DNA from: Corynebacterium sp. NML140438
GTDB taxonomy: Bacteria > Actinomycetota > Actinomycetes > Mycobacteriales > Mycobacteriaceae
DNA: 64,000 nucleotides
Assembly (NCBI RefSeq): GCF_001875725.1
Contig: NZ_MLCQ01000018.1
Coordinates: forward strand, 62,001 to 126,000
Direction of reading: 5' to 3'
The notes beneath the pieces were generated by a model. The model saw only the letters and a list, made by a program, of their open reading frames with translations, had not been told where the DNA came from and did no database searches. The position numbers and the translations under genes are program-made. This document shows positions 11,807 to 22,286 of this stretch, piece after piece; positions within the stretch are counted from its first letter, which is position 1, and every line of letters starts with the position of its first letter.

Positions 11807-13288
11807 ATGACTGAGTACACGCTCCCAACTGAAGGTATTGTGTCGCTTCCGGCTCACGTGCTTGCCCAGAAGATTCAGTCCGGTGAATTGACGTCGCGTG
11901 AGGTTACTCAGGCGTTCCTCGACCGTATTGCGGAGACCGACGAGAAGCTCGGGGCTTTCCTCCATGTTGGCGCTGAGGAGGCGCTTGCTGCAGCTGATGC
12001 TGTTGACGCCCAGGTAGCTGCGGGTGAGCCTCCAGCTTCGAAGCTCGCCGGCGTGCCGTTGGCATTGAAGGATTTGTTGGTCACTACCGACGCGCCGACT
12101 ACCGCGGCATCGAAGATGCTGGAGGGGTACCGCAGCCCGTACGACGCCACTGTTGTGCGCAAGCTCCGCGAAGCTGGAATCCCTATTTTGGGCAAGACAA
12201 ACCTCGACGAGTTTGCGATGGGGTCCTCTACAGAGAACTCTGCGTACCAGGTCACCCGCAACCCGCACGACCTTGAGCGCGTTCCGGGTGGCTCCGGTGG
12301 CGGTACGGCTGCGGCACTCGCGTCTGGCCAGGCTCCATTGGGTATTGGAACCGATACTGGCGGGTCCATCCGCCAGCCTGCGTCGTTGACGGGGACTGTT
12401 GGCGTGAAGCCCACGTACGGCGGGGTTTCTCGCTACGGTGTAATCGCCTGCGCATCTTCGCTGGATCAGGTTGGGCCGTGCGCGAATAACGTCCTCGACA
12501 CGGCGTTGCTACATGAGATTATTGGTGGCCACGACGAATTCGATGCCACGAGTGTAGATACTCCGGTGCAGGAGCTTGCAGCCGCCGCCGAGCAGGGCGC
12601 TTCGGGGGATCTGTCTGGCGTGAAGATTGGTCGAGTGAAGCAGTTCGCGCGGCCGGGCACCCAGGCAGGGGTTACTGAGCGTATCGACGCCGCCTTCGCA
12701 CAGCTTGAGCGCCAGGGTGCAGAAATCGTGGAGGTTGACTGCCCGAGCTTCGACGACGTCATGGGGGCCTACTACATCATTCAGATGTCGGAGGTCTCGT
12801 CGAACCTCGCGCGGTTCGACGGTATGCGCTACGGCCTTCGCACGGGTGACGACGGGAAGCACTCTGCAGAGGAGGTCATGGCTTCGTCGCGCGGTGATGG
12901 GTTCGGCCCAGAGGTGAAGCGTCGTATCATTCTCGGTACGTATGCCCTGTCTGTTGGCTACTACGACGCGTACTACCTGCAGGCGCAGCGTGTCCGTACG
13001 CTCATTGCGGAGGATTTTCGCCGAGCGTTCGAGAAAGTCGATGTCATCGCTGGCCCAGCGGTGCCTCAGACGGCGTTTAAGATCGGGGAGAAGGTCGACG
13101 ACCCGTTGGCGATGTACAACTTCGACCTTTTCACCTTGCCGCTGAACTTGGCCGGTTTGCCAGGCATGAGTGTTCCTGCCGGGACCGCGAGCGACACCGG
13201 TCTGCCGGTTGGCTTGCAGCTCATTGCGCCTGCGTTCGAGGATGAGCGCCTGTACCGCGTCGGTGCGGCGTTTGAGGCTGGGCGTTAG
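11807..13288 (+). CDS. gatA: Asp/Glu-tRNA amidotransferase subunit GatA
   Basis: The 493-residue amidase subunit that releases ammonia from glutamine for transamidation. The Ser-cisSer-Lys triad is visible as Lys88 (PLALKDLL), Ser163 (GGSGGGTA) and Ser187 (TDTGGSIRQ) of the amidase signature. ATG at 11807 follows the gatC stop with GGAGAAAG upstream. The operon ends in a hairpin terminator. gatB is not in this operon but about 2.3 kb downstream. Confidence 0.95.
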   Translation: MTEYTLPTEGIVSLPAHVLAQKIQSGELTSREVTQAFLDRIAETDEKLGAFLHVGAEEALAAADAVDAQVAAGEPPASKLAGVPLALKDLLVTTDAPTTAASKMLEGYRSPYDATVVRKLREAGIPILGKTNLDEFAMGSSTENSAYQVTRNPHDLERVPGGSGGGTAAALASGQAPLGIGTDTGGSIRQPASLTGTVGVKPTYGGVSRYGVIACASSLDQVGPCANNVLDTALLHEIIGGHDEFDATSVDTPVQELAAAAEQGASGDLSGVKIGRVKQFARPGTQAGVTERIDAAFAQLERQGAEIVEVDCPSFDDVMGAYYIIQMSEVSSNLARFDGMRYGLRTGDDGKHSAEEVMASSRGDGFGPEVKRRIILGTYALSVGYYDAYYLQAQRVRTLIAEDFRRAFEKVDVIAGPAVPQTAFKIGEKVDDPLAMYNFDLFTLPLNLAGLPGMSVPAGTASDTGLPVGLQLIAPAFEDERLYRVGAAFEAGR

Positions 13289-13305
13289 GCGTTTAGCTCT
13301 CTTGG

Positions 13306-13340
13306 ACCCCGTGGCCTTGTGCCGCGGGGTTTCGTCATTT
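13306..13340 (+). terminator. Intrinsic terminator after gatCA
   Basis: A 10-bp stem with one G-T wobble: ACCCCGTGGC at 13306-13315 pairs with GCCGCGGGGT at 13321-13330, loop CTTGT, followed by a T-rich tract. It sits 18 bases after the gatA stop. Confidence 0.8.
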
Positions 13341-13477
13341 TGATAACACCTTAGCGGCCTTATCGGGCAAACTATACCGAAATGAGAGCATCAATTTAGT
13401 CGCCGTGACCTGCGGTTATCGAAATTTTATCCCATGCGACTAAGCCCTTTTGCCTTCGAGGCGCTAGGGTTGTGTGT

Positions 13478-14509
13478 ATGCGACTTGCCACTCTTACCTC
13501 CGGCGGCGACTGCCCAGGGCTGAACGCCGTCATTCGCGGAATCGTCCGAACCGCCAGCGCGGAATATGGCTCGACAGTAGTCGGGTACCTCGATGGCTGG
13601 GTCGGACTGATGGAAGACCGCAGGATTGACCTCTACGACGACGCCTTTATTGACTCGATTTTGCTGCGTGGCGGCACAATCTTGGGCACTGGTCGTCTGC
13701 ACCCCGACAAGTTCAAGGCCGGGATTGACACCATTAAGGCCAACATGGCAGATGCCGGCGTCGACGCGTTGATCGCAATCGGCGGCGAAGGCACGCTCAA
13801 GGGCGCAAAGTGGTTGTCCGATAACGGTATCCCAGTTGTTGGTGTGCCGAAGACGATCGATAACGATGTTGCAGCGACGGACTACACGTTCGGCTTTGAT
13901 ACTGCTGTATCGGTCGCTACCGATGCGATTGACCGCCTGCACACGACTGCGGAATCGCACAACCGCATCCTGATCGTTGAAGTGATGGGGCGACATGTGG
14001 GCTGGATTGCACTCCACGCAGGCATGGCTGGTGGTGCACACTACACGGTCATTCCTGAAGACCCATTTGATATCGATGATATTTGCAAGGCGATGGAACG
14101 TCGCTTCCAGATGGGTGAAAAGTACGGCATCATCGTCGTCGCCGAAGGTGCAATTCCGAAGGAAGGCACGATGGACGCCGGCCTCGGCGAGGAAGATGAA
14201 TTCGGCCACAAGACGTTCAACGGGATGGGCCAGATTATCGCCGATGAGATCAAGCGTCGCCTTGGGTATGACGTCCGCACCACGGTGCTCGGCCACATCC
14301 AGCGCGGTGGTACTCCGACGGCTTATGACCGTGTGCTTGCGACCCGCTATGGTGTGCACGCGGCACGCGCCGCGCACGAGGGAAACTTTGATTCCTGTGT
14401 CGCACTCCATGGTGAAGACATTGACTTGGTGCCGCTTGAGTCTGCAGTGGCGCGCTTGAAGACGGTGCCGGATCATCGTTACAAGACCGCGCGCAGCATG
14501 TTTGGGTAA
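13478..14509 (+). CDS. pfkA: 6-phosphofructokinase PfkA
   Basis: A 343-residue phosphofructokinase that phosphorylates fructose 6-phosphate in glycolysis. The N-terminal [11 protein letters not shown] is the nucleotide-binding loop; GGEGT at residues 102-106 has the Gly that goes with ATP rather than pyrophosphate use; PKTIDND (124-130) carries the catalytic Asp128; GHIQRGG binds substrate. The combination of that Gly with Lys in PKTIDND is the usual actinobacterial pattern. ATG at 13478 follows a TAGGGT box by 7 bases and has no ribosome binding site. It separates gatCA from gatB. Confidence 0.95.
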   Translation: MRLATLTSGGDCPGLNAVIRGIVRTASAEYGSTVVGYLDGWVGLMEDRRIDLYDDAFIDSILLRGGTILGTGRLHPDKFKAGIDTIKANMADAGVDALIAIGGEGTLKGAKWLSDNGIPVVGVPKTIDNDVAATDYTFGFDTAVSVATDAIDRLHTTAESHNRILIVEVMGRHVGWIALHAGMAGGAHYTVIPEDPFDIDDICKAMERRFQMGEKYGIIVVAEGAIPKEGTMDAGLGEEDEFGHKTFNGMGQIIADEIKRRLGYDVRTTVLGHIQRGGTPTAYDRVLATRYGVHAARAAHEGNFDSCVALHGEDIDLVPLESAVARLKTVPDHRYKTARSMFG

Positions 14510-14526
14510 AAATAATTTCTTTGGGT

Positions 14527-14577
14527 GAAGCGCCCGTGCCAGTGCAAAAGTTTTGTGGAAACTGGCGCGGGCGCTTC
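14527..14577 (+). terminator. Long inverted repeat after pfkA
   Basis: GAAGCGCCCGTGCCAGT (14527-14543) pairs with the repeat ending at 14577 over 17 bp with one mismatch. The loop is about 17 bases. There is no proper T-run after it, so it may be a weak terminator or an RNA-stabilising hairpin. Confidence 0.6.
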
Positions 14578-14601
14578 CTTAGTAGGTTTATAGTACTACC
14601 T

Positions 14602-15606
14602 ATGAGTGTTTCGGTAGTTGAGAAAAAGGAACCGTCTAACGGGAATACGCAGGAGCGTGCCGCGTATTTCGCAACGCTTGGCTTTCCCGTATTAGTGCTG
14701 ATCGGCTTTGCGTTTGGTGCTGCGGCTCCGGGCATTGTCGCCCCGATTTCCGGTTGGACCACGTGGCTCCTTGGTATCGTCATGTTCGGTATGGGCCTGA
14801 CACTGCGCCCCGTTGACTTTCGCCTGGTGTTCTCCCGCCCGCTTCCGGTGTTGATTGGTGTAGTCGCGCAGTTCGTCATCATGCCTGCGATCGCGGTTGC
14901 TATCATCGCGGTGCTCGGTCTGCCGTCTGAGATCGCGGCTGGTGTGATTCTGGTTGGGTGTGCCCCGGGAGGTACCTCCTCGAACGTTGTCAGCTACCTT
15001 TCCCGCGGCGACGTCGCCCTGTCGGTCACGATGACCTCCGTCTCGACGCTGCTGGCACCAATCATGACTCCGCTGTTGACGCTCTGGCTTGCCGGGCAGC
15101 ACATGCCGGTCAGTGCGGCAGCGATGGCCCTCTCGATCGTCAAGATGGTGATCGTGCCGATCGTGTTGGGGCTTGTTGTACGTCTCGTGCTTCCCCGGCT
15201 AGTCGATGCCATCTTGCCTGCTCTGCCGTGGGTGTCCGTCATCGCGATCTCGATGATCGTAGCGATAGTGGTGCAGGGATCGCGCGAGAAGCTCGCCGAG
15301 GCAGGCCTGTTGGTTTTGCTGTGCGTGGCGCTCCATAACATTTTGGGCTACTTGCTTGGCTACCTCACCGGAAAGGCGACGCGTCAGCCAGAGACGGCCG
15401 CGCGGACGATGGCTGTCGAAGTTGGCATGCAGAATTCTGGTCTGGCAGCTACTCTCGCGGCACAGTACATGAACCCAGTCGCTGCGTTGCCCGCGGCAGT
15501 GTTTTCTGTGTGGCATAACCTGTCCGGCGCGATGTTTGCGTTCATCTGCCGCTCGGCGGACCAGCGGAAACGTGCTAATGGCGCGCCAAGCGACACGGAA
15601 AACTAA
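14602..15606 (+). CDS. Bile acid:sodium symporter (BASS) family transporter
   Basis: A 334-residue membrane protein with nine or ten hydrophobic helices. VGCAPGGTSSNVVSYLSRGD and EVGMQNSGLA are the two conserved discontinuous-helix motifs of the BASS family, which couples uptake of organic anions to sodium. Bacterial members carry substrates such as pantoate, 2-oxoacids or bile acids; which one applies here is not visible. The ATG at 14602 is 7 bases after TATAGT, consistent with a leaderless transcript, whereas the longer frame runs back through the pfkA hairpin. gatB starts 22 bases after it. Confidence 0.85.
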   Translation: MSVSVVEKKEPSNGNTQERAAYFATLGFPVLVLIGFAFGAAAPGIVAPISGWTTWLLGIVMFGMGLTLRPVDFRLVFSRPLPVLIGVVAQFVIMPAIAVAIIAVLGLPSEIAAGVILVGCAPGGTSSNVVSYLSRGDVALSVTMTSVSTLLAPIMTPLLTLWLAGQHMPVSAAAMALSIVKMVIVPIVLGLVVRLVLPRLVDAILPALPWVSVIAISMIVAIVVQGSREKLAEAGLLVLLCVALHNILGYLLGYLTGKATRQPETAARTMAVEVGMQNSGLAATLAAQYMNPVAALPAAVFSVWHNLSGAMFAFICRSADQRKRANGAPSDTEN

Positions 15607-15628
15607 GAGAGCACTACACTAGAGCACT

Positions 15629-17128
15629 ATGACTGCGTACGACCTGATGGATTACGACGAAGTACTGGAAAAATTCGACCCCGTGATGGGGTTGGAGGTG
15701 CACGTCGAGTTAGCGACTGAGACCAAGATGTTCTCGACATCTTCAGCCCACTTCGGTGCGGCGCCCAACACCAACGTCGACCCGGTGTCGCTCGGGTTGC
15801 CTGGCGCGTTGCCCGTCGTGAATGCCAAGGGTGTTGAGTGGGCCATCAAGATTGGCCTTGCGCTGAACTGCAAGATTGCGGAAAGCTCCCGATTTGCTCG
15901 TAAGAACTACTTCTACCCGGATCAGCCGAAGAACTACCAGATCTCGCAGTACGACGAGCCGATTGCATACGACGGGTACCTTGATGTCCTGCTCGACGAC
16001 GGCACTGAGTACCGCGTCGAAATCGAGCGCGCGCACATGGAAGAGGACACCGGCAAGCTGACGCACTTGGGGTCTGCTTCCGGTCGAATTACTGGCGCGA
16101 CGGCCTCCTTGGTGGATTGCAACCGCGCTGGCGTCCCGCTCATCGAGATTGTGACGAAGCCGATTATCGGTGCGGGGGAGCGCGCTCCTGAGGTTGCTCG
16201 TGCATATGTTGGGGCGCTTCGTGAGCTTGTGAAGGCATTGGGGGTTTCTGATGCGCGTATGGACCAAGGCTCCATGCGTTGTGACGCCAACGTCTCACTC
16301 CGCCCGATCGGACAAGAGAAGTTCGGTACCCGCACGGAGACGAAGAATATTAACTCGCTGAAGTCTGTAGAGCAGGCTGTGCGCTTCGAGATGATGCGCC
16401 AAGCACAAGCTCTTGTGAATGGCGAAGAAATCGTGCAGGAGACCCGCCACTACCAGGAGAAGGACGGCTCGACTTCGAAGGGGCGTCCAAAAGAAGAAGC
16501 ATCCGAGTACCGCTACTTCAACGATCCTGACCTGCCTCCGGTGATTGCGAAGCCCGAGTGGGTCGAAGAGATCCGTAAGACCCTCCCGGAGCTCCCGTGG
16601 GTGCGCCGAGCTCGTATCCAGGAGGAGTGGCAGCTGCCTGAAAAGGAGTTCCGCGACCTGGTGAATGCTGGCGCGTTGGATCTGGTTGTGGATACGGTCG
16701 AGGAAGGCACCACTCCTGACGAGGCACGTGCGTGGTGGGTGTCGTACATCCAGAGCAAGGCGAACGAGCTCGGCAAGGATCTCGACGCGGTTGGTGTTAC
16801 TCCGAAGGATGTTGCCCGCGTGGTTGCACTGGTGAAGGAAGGCAAGCTGACCACCAAGCTGGGCCGCCAGGCCATCGACGGTGTGATCGCTGGTGAAGGC
16901 CATGTCGACGAAGTTGTCGCGGCACGCGGTCTCGAGGTTGTTCGTGATGACGGGGCCATCGAGAAGGCCGTCGATGACGCGTTGGCTGCGAACCCGGACA
17001 TCGTCGAGAAGTACCGTGCCGGCAACAAGAAGGTCACCGGCGCGATCGTTGGGGCGGTCATGAAGGCGACCCAGGGCAAGGCCGACCCGGGGCAGGTGAA
17101 CCAGCTGATCGCGAAGAAGTTGTCGTAA
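15629..17128 (+). CDS. gatB: Asp/Glu-tRNA amidotransferase subunit GatB
   Basis: The 499-residue subunit of GatCAB that binds the misacylated tRNA and phosphorylates and amidates its glutamate. GLEVHVEL (about 20-27), [19 protein letters not shown] and the C-terminal YqeY-like helical tail (about 350-499, ending [10 protein letters not shown]) are typical. ATG at 15629 lies 8 bases after TACACT, which points to its own leaderless promoter rather than co-transcription with gatCA. A strong terminator follows. Confidence 0.95.
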   Translation: MTAYDLMDYDEVLEKFDPVMGLEVHVELATETKMFSTSSAHFGAAPNTNVDPVSLGLPGALPVVNAKGVEWAIKIGLALNCKIAESSRFARKNYFYPDQPKNYQISQYDEPIAYDGYLDVLLDDGTEYRVEIERAHMEEDTGKLTHLGSASGRITGATASLVDCNRAGVPLIEIVTKPIIGAGERAPEVARAYVGALRELVKALGVSDARMDQGSMRCDANVSLRPIGQEKFGTRTETKNINSLKSVEQAVRFEMMRQAQALVNGEEIVQETRHYQEKDGSTSKGRPKEEASEYRYFNDPDLPPVIAKPEWVEEIRKTLPELPWVRRARIQEEWQLPEKEFRDLVNAGALDLVVDTVEEGTTPDEARAWWVSYIQSKANELGKDLDAVGVTPKDVARVVALVKEGKLTTKLGRQAIDGVIAGEGHVDEVVAARGLEVVRDDGAIEKAVDDALAANPDIVEKYRAGNKKVTGAIVGAVMKATQGKADPGQVNQLIAKKLS

Positions 17129-17141
17129 GCTTCAGCGCACG

Positions 17142-17185
17142 AAGCAGCCCCCGCACCGTGATTGAATCGGTGCGGGGGCTGCTTT
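17142..17185 (+). terminator. Strong intrinsic terminator after gatB
   Basis: A perfect 17-bp stem: AAGCAGCCCCCGCACCG at 17142-17158 with its complement ending at 17184, loop of nine bases. Only a short TTT follows on the plus strand. It lies between convergent genes and could serve both. Confidence 0.8.
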
Positions 17186-17206
17186 GTGTGTTGGAACGAG
17201 CCGTGG

Positions 17207-18640
17207 TTACTTGTCCTTCGATGCCTCGTCGACATCCTTGTCGGTGACGGCGGGGAAGGTACCAGTCTCGTACATCTCTGAGTAGGCTTCCCAGTCGATT
17301 GGGTCGTCGTGGGAGTCGGCGTCGCCTGGTGCGCCTTCGTACTCTTCAGACTCTGGGTCGAGGGCTGGCGCGTCGTCGAGTGAAAATTCGTTTTCGGGGT
17401 CCGCATGTAGGTCGGCAGCGACCTCTTCCTGGACGGACTGCCAGAGGTGAGTGTCGCCGACGTGGGATTCGGTGACCAGGTCTTCGACCTCCTCGCGCTC
17501 CTTGGCGGTCAGTTCGCTCTCAGCAGGGTCAAGGGCGGTCTCTGCGAGCTCGGCAAGGCGTTCGCGACGCTTCGTCTCAGCCGCGATGCGCCCGCGGTCC
17601 TTGAACCACGAGATAATCATCACCGCGGAGAGCACCAGCCCAAGGTAACCGACAACAGGGTAGACCCAGCCGACGAGGGCAGAGAAACCGATGAACGACA
17701 GCGCGAAGCCGATTCCGACCACAACGAAGTAAATGAGGCGGAACTTTTCCTGGCGACCGTGGGCCAGGCGCCGTGCCATGGCGTAGAACATGCCCACTGC
17801 GGTGTTATAGATCATCAGGTAGATCAACAGCGAAACCACGAAGCCGACCGTGGGGTGCATGTTGTCGAACACCATCAGCAGCGGGAAGTCAGCGCCGAAC
17901 ACGCCTTCCATATTCATGAAGATGATGAAGTTGAGGATGACAAGCAGCGCAGCGAAGATGAATCCGCCCAGCAGACCGCCGATGCCTGCCTCGCGTGGGT
18001 TCAACTGCGAACCGGCAATGACGAGGATCATCGACACAGCCATGATGATGCAGAGTGTCGCGTAGTTGACTGCGGAGAGGAACCAGTTGTTGCCAACGCC
18101 CGTCGCTGGAGCGTTTTGCATGGACAGCTCGTTGATCTGGCTGATGTTATCCGGCATGTTGACCAGTGTGATCATCAGTGCAGCAATCACCGCAACGATC
18201 AGAAACGGTGTGATGATGGAGATAACGTTGGTGAGTTTGTCGACGTCGAGGAACCCCGACAGGATCAGCAGCACGGTCATAATAGCCGCGCCTACCCAGG
18301 TTGGAAGTCCGAACTGTTGGTCGAGGTTCGATCCGGCGCCAGCGACCATCACGAAACCGATTGCAAAGAGGGTGAACATCGTGGCGATGTCCATAAACTT
18401 TGAGACAATCGGTTTCGATACGTTGTTAAACACAGCGCTGTGATCATCTGCGAGGTAGAAAGAACCGAGCTGGAACAGCGTCGATCCGACGATCACGATG
18501 ATGATACCTGCCAGGATCGAGCCGACCAGGCCCCAATACCCGTAGGCGAGGAAGTACTGAATCACTTCTTGGCCGGAGGCGAAGCCGGCTCCGACGAGCA
18601 GCCCCACGAATGCGAGCGCCACTCGGATAGATTTACGCAT
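17207..18640 (-). CDS. YkvI-family membrane transporter-like protein
   Basis: A 477-residue protein with ten to eleven transmembrane helices in residues 1-345, of the YkvI group (amino acid-transporter-like LeuT fold). The N-terminal AFVGLLVGAGFASGQEV, with its unwound-helix glycine pattern, is the clearest mark. The last 130 residues are a hydrophilic, strongly acidic cytoplasmic tail that family members usually lack or have shorter. ATG at 18640 has AGGGA nine bases upstream. The substrate is unknown. The leader contains a terminator-like hairpin, so expression may be attenuated. Confidence 0.75.
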   Translation of the reverse strand: MRKSIRVALAFVGLLVGAGFASGQEVIQYFLAYGYWGLVGSILAGIIIVIVGSTLFQLGSFYLADDHSAVFNNVSKPIVSKFMDIATMFTLFAIGFVMVAGAGSNLDQQFGLPTWVGAAIMTVLLILSGFLDVDKLTNVISIITPFLIVAVIAALMITLVNMPDNISQINELSMQNAPATGVGNNWFLSAVNYATLCIIMAVSMILVIAGSQLNPREAGIGGLLGGFIFAALLVILNFIIFMNMEGVFGADFPLLMVFDNMHPTVGFVVSLLIYLMIYNTAVGMFYAMARRLAHGRQEKFRLIYFVVVGIGFALSFIGFSALVGWVYPVVGYLGLVLSAVMIISWFKDRGRIAAETKRRERLAELAETALDPAESELTAKEREEVEDLVTESHVGDTHLWQSVQEEVAADLHADPENEFSLDDAPALDPESEEYEGAPGDADSHDDPIDWEAYSEMYETGTFPAVTDKDVDEASKDK

Positions 18641-18675
18641 AAAAATGTGTCCCTAGTAAAAATGTAGAAGTCAAT

Positions 18676-18710
18676 AAAAACTTGCGGTGGCTTCTTGTCG
18701 ACCGCCACCG
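18676..18710 (-). terminator. Terminator-like hairpin in the leader of the YkvI gene
   Basis: Read on the minus strand, CGGTGGC (18710-18704) and GCCACCG (18691-18685) form a 7-bp stem with a 12-base loop, followed by CAAG and five T (18680-18676). It lies about 35 bases before the start codon of the YkvI gene. It could stop transcripts arriving from marR or be an attenuator. Confidence 0.5.
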
Positions 18711-18986
18711 AACGGGGGTTGATGGTATCAAAGGCATTTGTGCAGCGCACACCGTAAAAGGGTCAGGGGGGTAGCGTTAATGTAGCTGGATGCGAAGTTT
18801 ATCGACGTCCAGCCTTGACATGCGGGGAGGAGCGTCCTCAGGTAAACCGCCAGGTAATGCGGTGGATGTTGGCGGAATGGTCGGGCGACGGTGGCTGTGG
18901 AATGCGGGGAGAGGGATTGGATACCGATGAGCGTAAGGTGTGCTTAAAAGCGTTATAAAACTGTTACCTTTTCTTGGGGTCCGGAC
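18711..18986. other. Intergenic region without a recognised gene
   Basis: About 275 bases between marR and the YkvI gene, both on the minus strand. No open frame with a ribosome binding site or family similarity was seen on either strand, and no riboswitch consensus I know. It presumably holds the YkvI promoter and leader. Confidence 0.5.
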
Positions 18987-19448
18987 TTAATGGTCTGGGC
19001 CAGCTTTTGCCACGATTTTTTTCATGATGTGGTTGAGCTGGTCCGCTTCGTCGGGCGTGATGGAGTCAAATACGAGCTCGCGGAGCTTCTGGAGGTAACC
19101 AGGCGTGGACCGCACGATGAACTCAACCCCGTCCTCGGTCAGCGTCGCGATGTTGGTTCGACGGTCTGCAGAGTCCTGGCTGCGTGCCACGAGGCCGCGA
19201 GTTTCAAGACGTGCGACGATGTGTGAGAGGCGAGAAGCTGACATCTGCGTCGCTTTCGCAAGTTGGCTCATTGTGATCCTCTGGTCATCGGCTTGTGCGA
19301 TCTCTACCAGGGCGAGGTAATCAGAAAGATTCATGCTTTCATTGGCTTTCAGTGCCTCGTCGAGGCGGGCGGGGATCCACGAGATCATCGCCCACATGGT
19401 GAGCCAAATTTCAGTGTCATGTTCATCAAGCCAGCTGAATCGATGCAT
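18987..19448 (-). CDS. MarR-family transcriptional regulator
   Basis: A 153-residue winged-helix regulator. The helix-turn-helix is TMSQLAKATQMSASRLSHIVARLETRGLV split over about residues 60-90, and the wing carries the family sequence DSADRRTNIATLTEDG. MarR dimers usually repress their own and nearby genes and release DNA on ligand binding. I chose the ATG at 19448, which lies 8 bases after TAACAT with no ribosome binding site; a TTG at 19472 would extend it. Likely targets are itself, the downstream YkvI gene or the divergent DoxX gene. Confidence 0.85.
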   Translation of the reverse strand: MHRFSWLDEHDTEIWLTMWAMISWIPARLDEALKANESMNLSDYLALVEIAQADDQRITMSQLAKATQMSASRLSHIVARLETRGLVARSQDSADRRTNIATLTEDGVEFIVRSTPGYLQKLRELVFDSITPDEADQLNHIMKKIVAKAGPDH

Positions 19449-19612
19449 GTGATGAGATGTTAGTGAATACAACAGTTTTCAACCTAATTGGCTGTGACGC
19501 ATTCGCTTGCGGGGGTGTGTAGAGGGGGAACTGCATCTTTTCGCTCAAGAAGTTTGATGGCGCGCCGGTTCACAGCCTCGGAATTGGGCAGAATTGTTCT
19601 AGATTGCTAGGC

Positions 19613-20431
19613 ATGACTGAGAAAAACTTGCGAGATGCTACGCCCGAGGATTTTGGTGGTCTCGATGGCGTTCCCGACTTTCAGGGATCGGCTGGAGATG
19701 ACTCGACGAAAGGAATCTACTCGATGACGGGGAAGGCCGCCCCGACCGAGGTGTTTCCGAACGCTGACGCTCCAGGCAGCTTCGGCGCCGCTCCCGTGAC
19801 AGAAACCGTCATCACAAGCAACGTGGTTGACCCAGCGCCCACTACCTACGCGGACGCGGATCTGGCAGCTGATTCCGCTCAAGAGGAGGAGGCTAAGGTC
19901 GTGCAGGCAAAGCGTGGCACGCTTGATTTTGGTCTGCTGCTCGTACGCTTGACGGTTGGGCTAATTCTCATTCTGCAGTCGATCGCAGTGTTCTTCCGTC
20001 TCGGTAACTCTGCTGGAATCGGCGGCTTGGAATCGGAGTTTGCTGCGCAGGGCTACGCGTTTACTGACGGCCTGGCAATTGTCCTGCCAACGCTCCAGCT
20101 CGCAGCAGGTGTGTTCCTGCTGTTGGGACTGTTGGCGCCGGTGGCGGCAATGGTGGGGATTGCCGTTACTGGCTTTGCAGTCATCCACAGCATCGTCGTG
20201 AGCGGCGTTGGTGTGAACGTGTTTGAGTGGGAGCCCGTAACTGTCTTGGCTGCGGTATTGTTCGGAGTGGTGATCGCGCTGCAGTTCACTGGCCCTGGCT
20301 TGTACGGTGTCGACGCAACCCGCTCGTGGGCACGCCGACCACTGGCAAGTTCCTGGGTCTTCGCGATCCTCGGATTGGCAGCGGCGGGCGCCCTGTGGTG
20401 GTTCGGCACCGGGGTGAACCCACTGGCCTAA
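19613..20431 (+). CDS. DoxX-family membrane protein with long N-terminal extension
   Basis: A 272-residue protein. Residues 1-105 are hydrophilic and acidic (ATPEDFGGLDGVPDF), unlike short DoxX proteins. Residues 106-270 hold four or five hydrophobic helices; the first (GLLLVRLTVGLILILQSI) matches the DoxX fold, and the last ends in GALWWFGTG. DoxX proteins are linked to membrane redox or thiosulfate metabolism in some organisms, but the role here is not established. The ATG at 19613 is 7 bases after TAGATT, consistent with a leaderless start. It is convergent with ilvD. Confidence 0.75.
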   Translation: MTEKNLRDATPEDFGGLDGVPDFQGSAGDDSTKGIYSMTGKAAPTEVFPNADAPGSFGAAPVTETVITSNVVDPAPTTYADADLAADSAQEEEAKVVQAKRGTLDFGLLLVRLTVGLILILQSIAVFFRLGNSAGIGGLESEFAAQGYAFTDGLAIVLPTLQLAAGVFLLLGLLAPVAAMVGIAVTGFAVIHSIVVSGVGVNVFEWEPVTVLAAVLFGVVIALQFTGPGLYGVDATRSWARRPLASSWVFAILGLAAAGALWWFGTGVNPLA

Positions 20432-20444
20432 CCACCACTACTCG

Positions 20445-22283
20445 TTAATCGAGTTGGCGAACGGCGCCCTTATCGGCGGATGTCGCCATCTTGGCGTACA
20501 CCTTGAGAGCCTTCGACACTTCGCGGACACGATTCGGTGTCCACGGGTGTTCGGAGGCTTCCATTGCTTCACGGCGCTTTTCCAAGACTGCCTCGTCAAC
20601 GTCGAGGGTGAGCTCGCGCCGCGAGACCGAAATCGAGATGGTATCACCGTTTTCGATCAGTCCGATGAGCCCACCGTGGGCAGCCTCAGGCGAAATATGC
20701 CCGATAGACAGGCCTGACGTGCCGCCGGAGAAGCGACCGTCGGTGATCAGCGCACACTTGGTGCCCAGTCCAGCGCCCTTCAGGAATGACGTTGGGTGGA
20801 GCATCTCCTGCATACCAGGACCACCCGCAGGGCCTTCGTAACGAATGACGACGACTTCACCCTCGAGCACTTCGTGGGCGAGAATCATCGATACTGCCTG
20901 TTCCTGCGAATCCACGACTCGCGCTGGCCCCGAGAACTCCCAGAGGCCCTCTTCGACGCCCGCAGTCTTGAGGATTGCGCCGTCCGGGGCAAGGTTGCCA
21001 CGCAGGACGACCAATCCGCCATCGGAAGTAAACGGGTGATCGACATCGTGGATCACACCGCGAACCGCATCGGTATCCAGACTCGGCCAGCGCGCGGATT
21101 GCGAGCACGCGTGCGTGGTTCGTGTACCGCCAGGTGCGGCGTGGAACAGTTCGATGGCTTCGTCGCACGCTCCGGTGCCGCGGATGTCCCATTCGTTGAG
21201 CCACTCGTCGAGGGAGGCGTAGACGATTGAGTGGACGTCTTCGTGCAACAGGCCACCGCGGTGGAGTTCGCCCAGGATAGCGGGGATACCCCCGGCGCGG
21301 TGCACGTCTTCAACGTGGGCAGTGCCGTTGGGTGCGACTTTAGAGAGGCATGGGATGCGGTGGGAGAGGTCGTCGATATCTGTGAGTGAGAAGTCGACTT
21401 CACCTTCCTGCGCGGCGGCCAGGATGTGCAGGATCGTGTTGGTCGACCCGCCCATGGCCATGTCGAGGGACATCGCGTTGCGGAACGCGTGCACGGTTGC
21501 GATCTCGCGCGGGAGCACGGAGGTGTCGCCGTTTCCGTAGTAGCGGTTGCACAGGTCAACGATGGTAGCGCCGGCTTTCTCGAAGAGTTCACGCCGTGCG
21601 GTGTGCGTCGCCAGGGTGGTGCCGTTGCCAGGCAGCGAAAGCCCGAGGGCTTCGGTGAGGCAGTTCATGGAGTTTGCGGTGAACATGCCGGAGCATGATC
21701 CGCAGGTGGGGCAAGCGCCTTCGACGATGGCGTCGAGTTCGCTGTCGGAGACGGCCTCGTTCGCGGAGAGTGCGATGGCGTCAACAAGGTCGGAGGCTGG
21801 CTTTTCGACGCCACCAACGTTGATCGGCTTACCCGACTCCATTGGGCCGCCGGAGACAAAGACCGTCGGGATGTTCAGGCGCAGGGATGCGTTGAGCATG
21901 CCCGGTGTGATTTTATCGCAGTTGGAAATGCACACCATGGCGTCGACGGTGTGGGCGTTGACCATGTACTCCACTGAATCCGCGATGATTTCACGACTGG
22001 GCAGGGAGTAGAGCATGCCGGAATGCCCCATGGCGATGCCGTCGTCGACGGCGATAGTGTTGAATTCCTTTGGCACACCCCTGGCGGCACGTACGGCTTC
22101 CGCCACGATTTCTCCGACCTCTTTGAGGTGCACGTGGCCCGGCACGAACTGCGTATATGAGTTGACAATGGCCACGATCGGCTTGCCGAACTCATTTTCT
22201 TCCGTACCGGTTGCTCGCCATAGCGCGCGGGCGCCTGCAGCTTGCCGGCCAATGGTGGTGACTCGTGAGCGAAGAGGGATCAC
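20445..22283 (-). CDS. ilvD: Dihydroxy-acid dehydratase IlvD
   Basis: A 612-residue enzyme that dehydrates dihydroxy acids to the 2-keto acids of valine and isoleucine synthesis. Iron-sulfur ligands are Cys118/Cys122 (MVCISNCDK) and the cluster Cys191, Cys194, Cys197 (CPTCGSCSG). Late motifs TDGRFSGGT and GHISPEA are typical. The start is GTG at 22283, with AAAGGAG seven bases upstream. It is coupled to the PH-domain gene (three-base gap) and lies on the strand opposite ilvBNC, about 2.2 kb away. Confidence 0.95.
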   Translation of the reverse strand: MIPLRSRVTTIGRQAAGARALWRATGTEENEFGKPIVAIVNSYTQFVPGHVHLKEVGEIVAEAVRAARGVPKEFNTIAVDDGIAMGHSGMLYSLPSREIIADSVEYMVNAHTVDAMVCISNCDKITPGMLNASLRLNIPTVFVSGGPMESGKPINVGGVEKPASDLVDAIALSANEAVSDSELDAIVEGACPTCGSCSGMFTANSMNCLTEALGLSLPGNGTTLATHTARRELFEKAGATIVDLCNRYYGNGDTSVLPREIATVHAFRNAMSLDMAMGGSTNTILHILAAAQEGEVDFSLTDIDDLSHRIPCLSKVAPNGTAHVEDVHRAGGIPAILGELHRGGLLHEDVHSIVYASLDEWLNEWDIRGTGACDEAIELFHAAPGGTRTTHACSQSARWPSLDTDAVRGVIHDVDHPFTSDGGLVVLRGNLAPDGAILKTAGVEEGLWEFSGPARVVDSQEQAVSMILAHEVLEGEVVVIRYEGPAGGPGMQEMLHPTSFLKGAGLGTKCALITDGRFSGGTSGLSIGHISPEAAHGGLIGLIENGDTISISVSRRELTLDVDEAVLEKRREAMEASEHPWTPNRVREVSKALKVYAKMATSADKGAVRQLD

Positions 22284-22286
22284 GGC

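Noticed and set aside
13427..14476. 349-codon open frame on the minus strand opposite pfkA
   Set aside because: It covers a conserved gene almost exactly, has no ribosome binding site or domain, and reads as low-likelihood protein; it is a product of GC-rich codon structure.
16513..17406. 297-codon minus-strand frame over the end of gatB
   Set aside because: Spans the gatB terminator hairpin, which real genes rarely do, and has Ser/Thr/Pro-rich nonsense composition.
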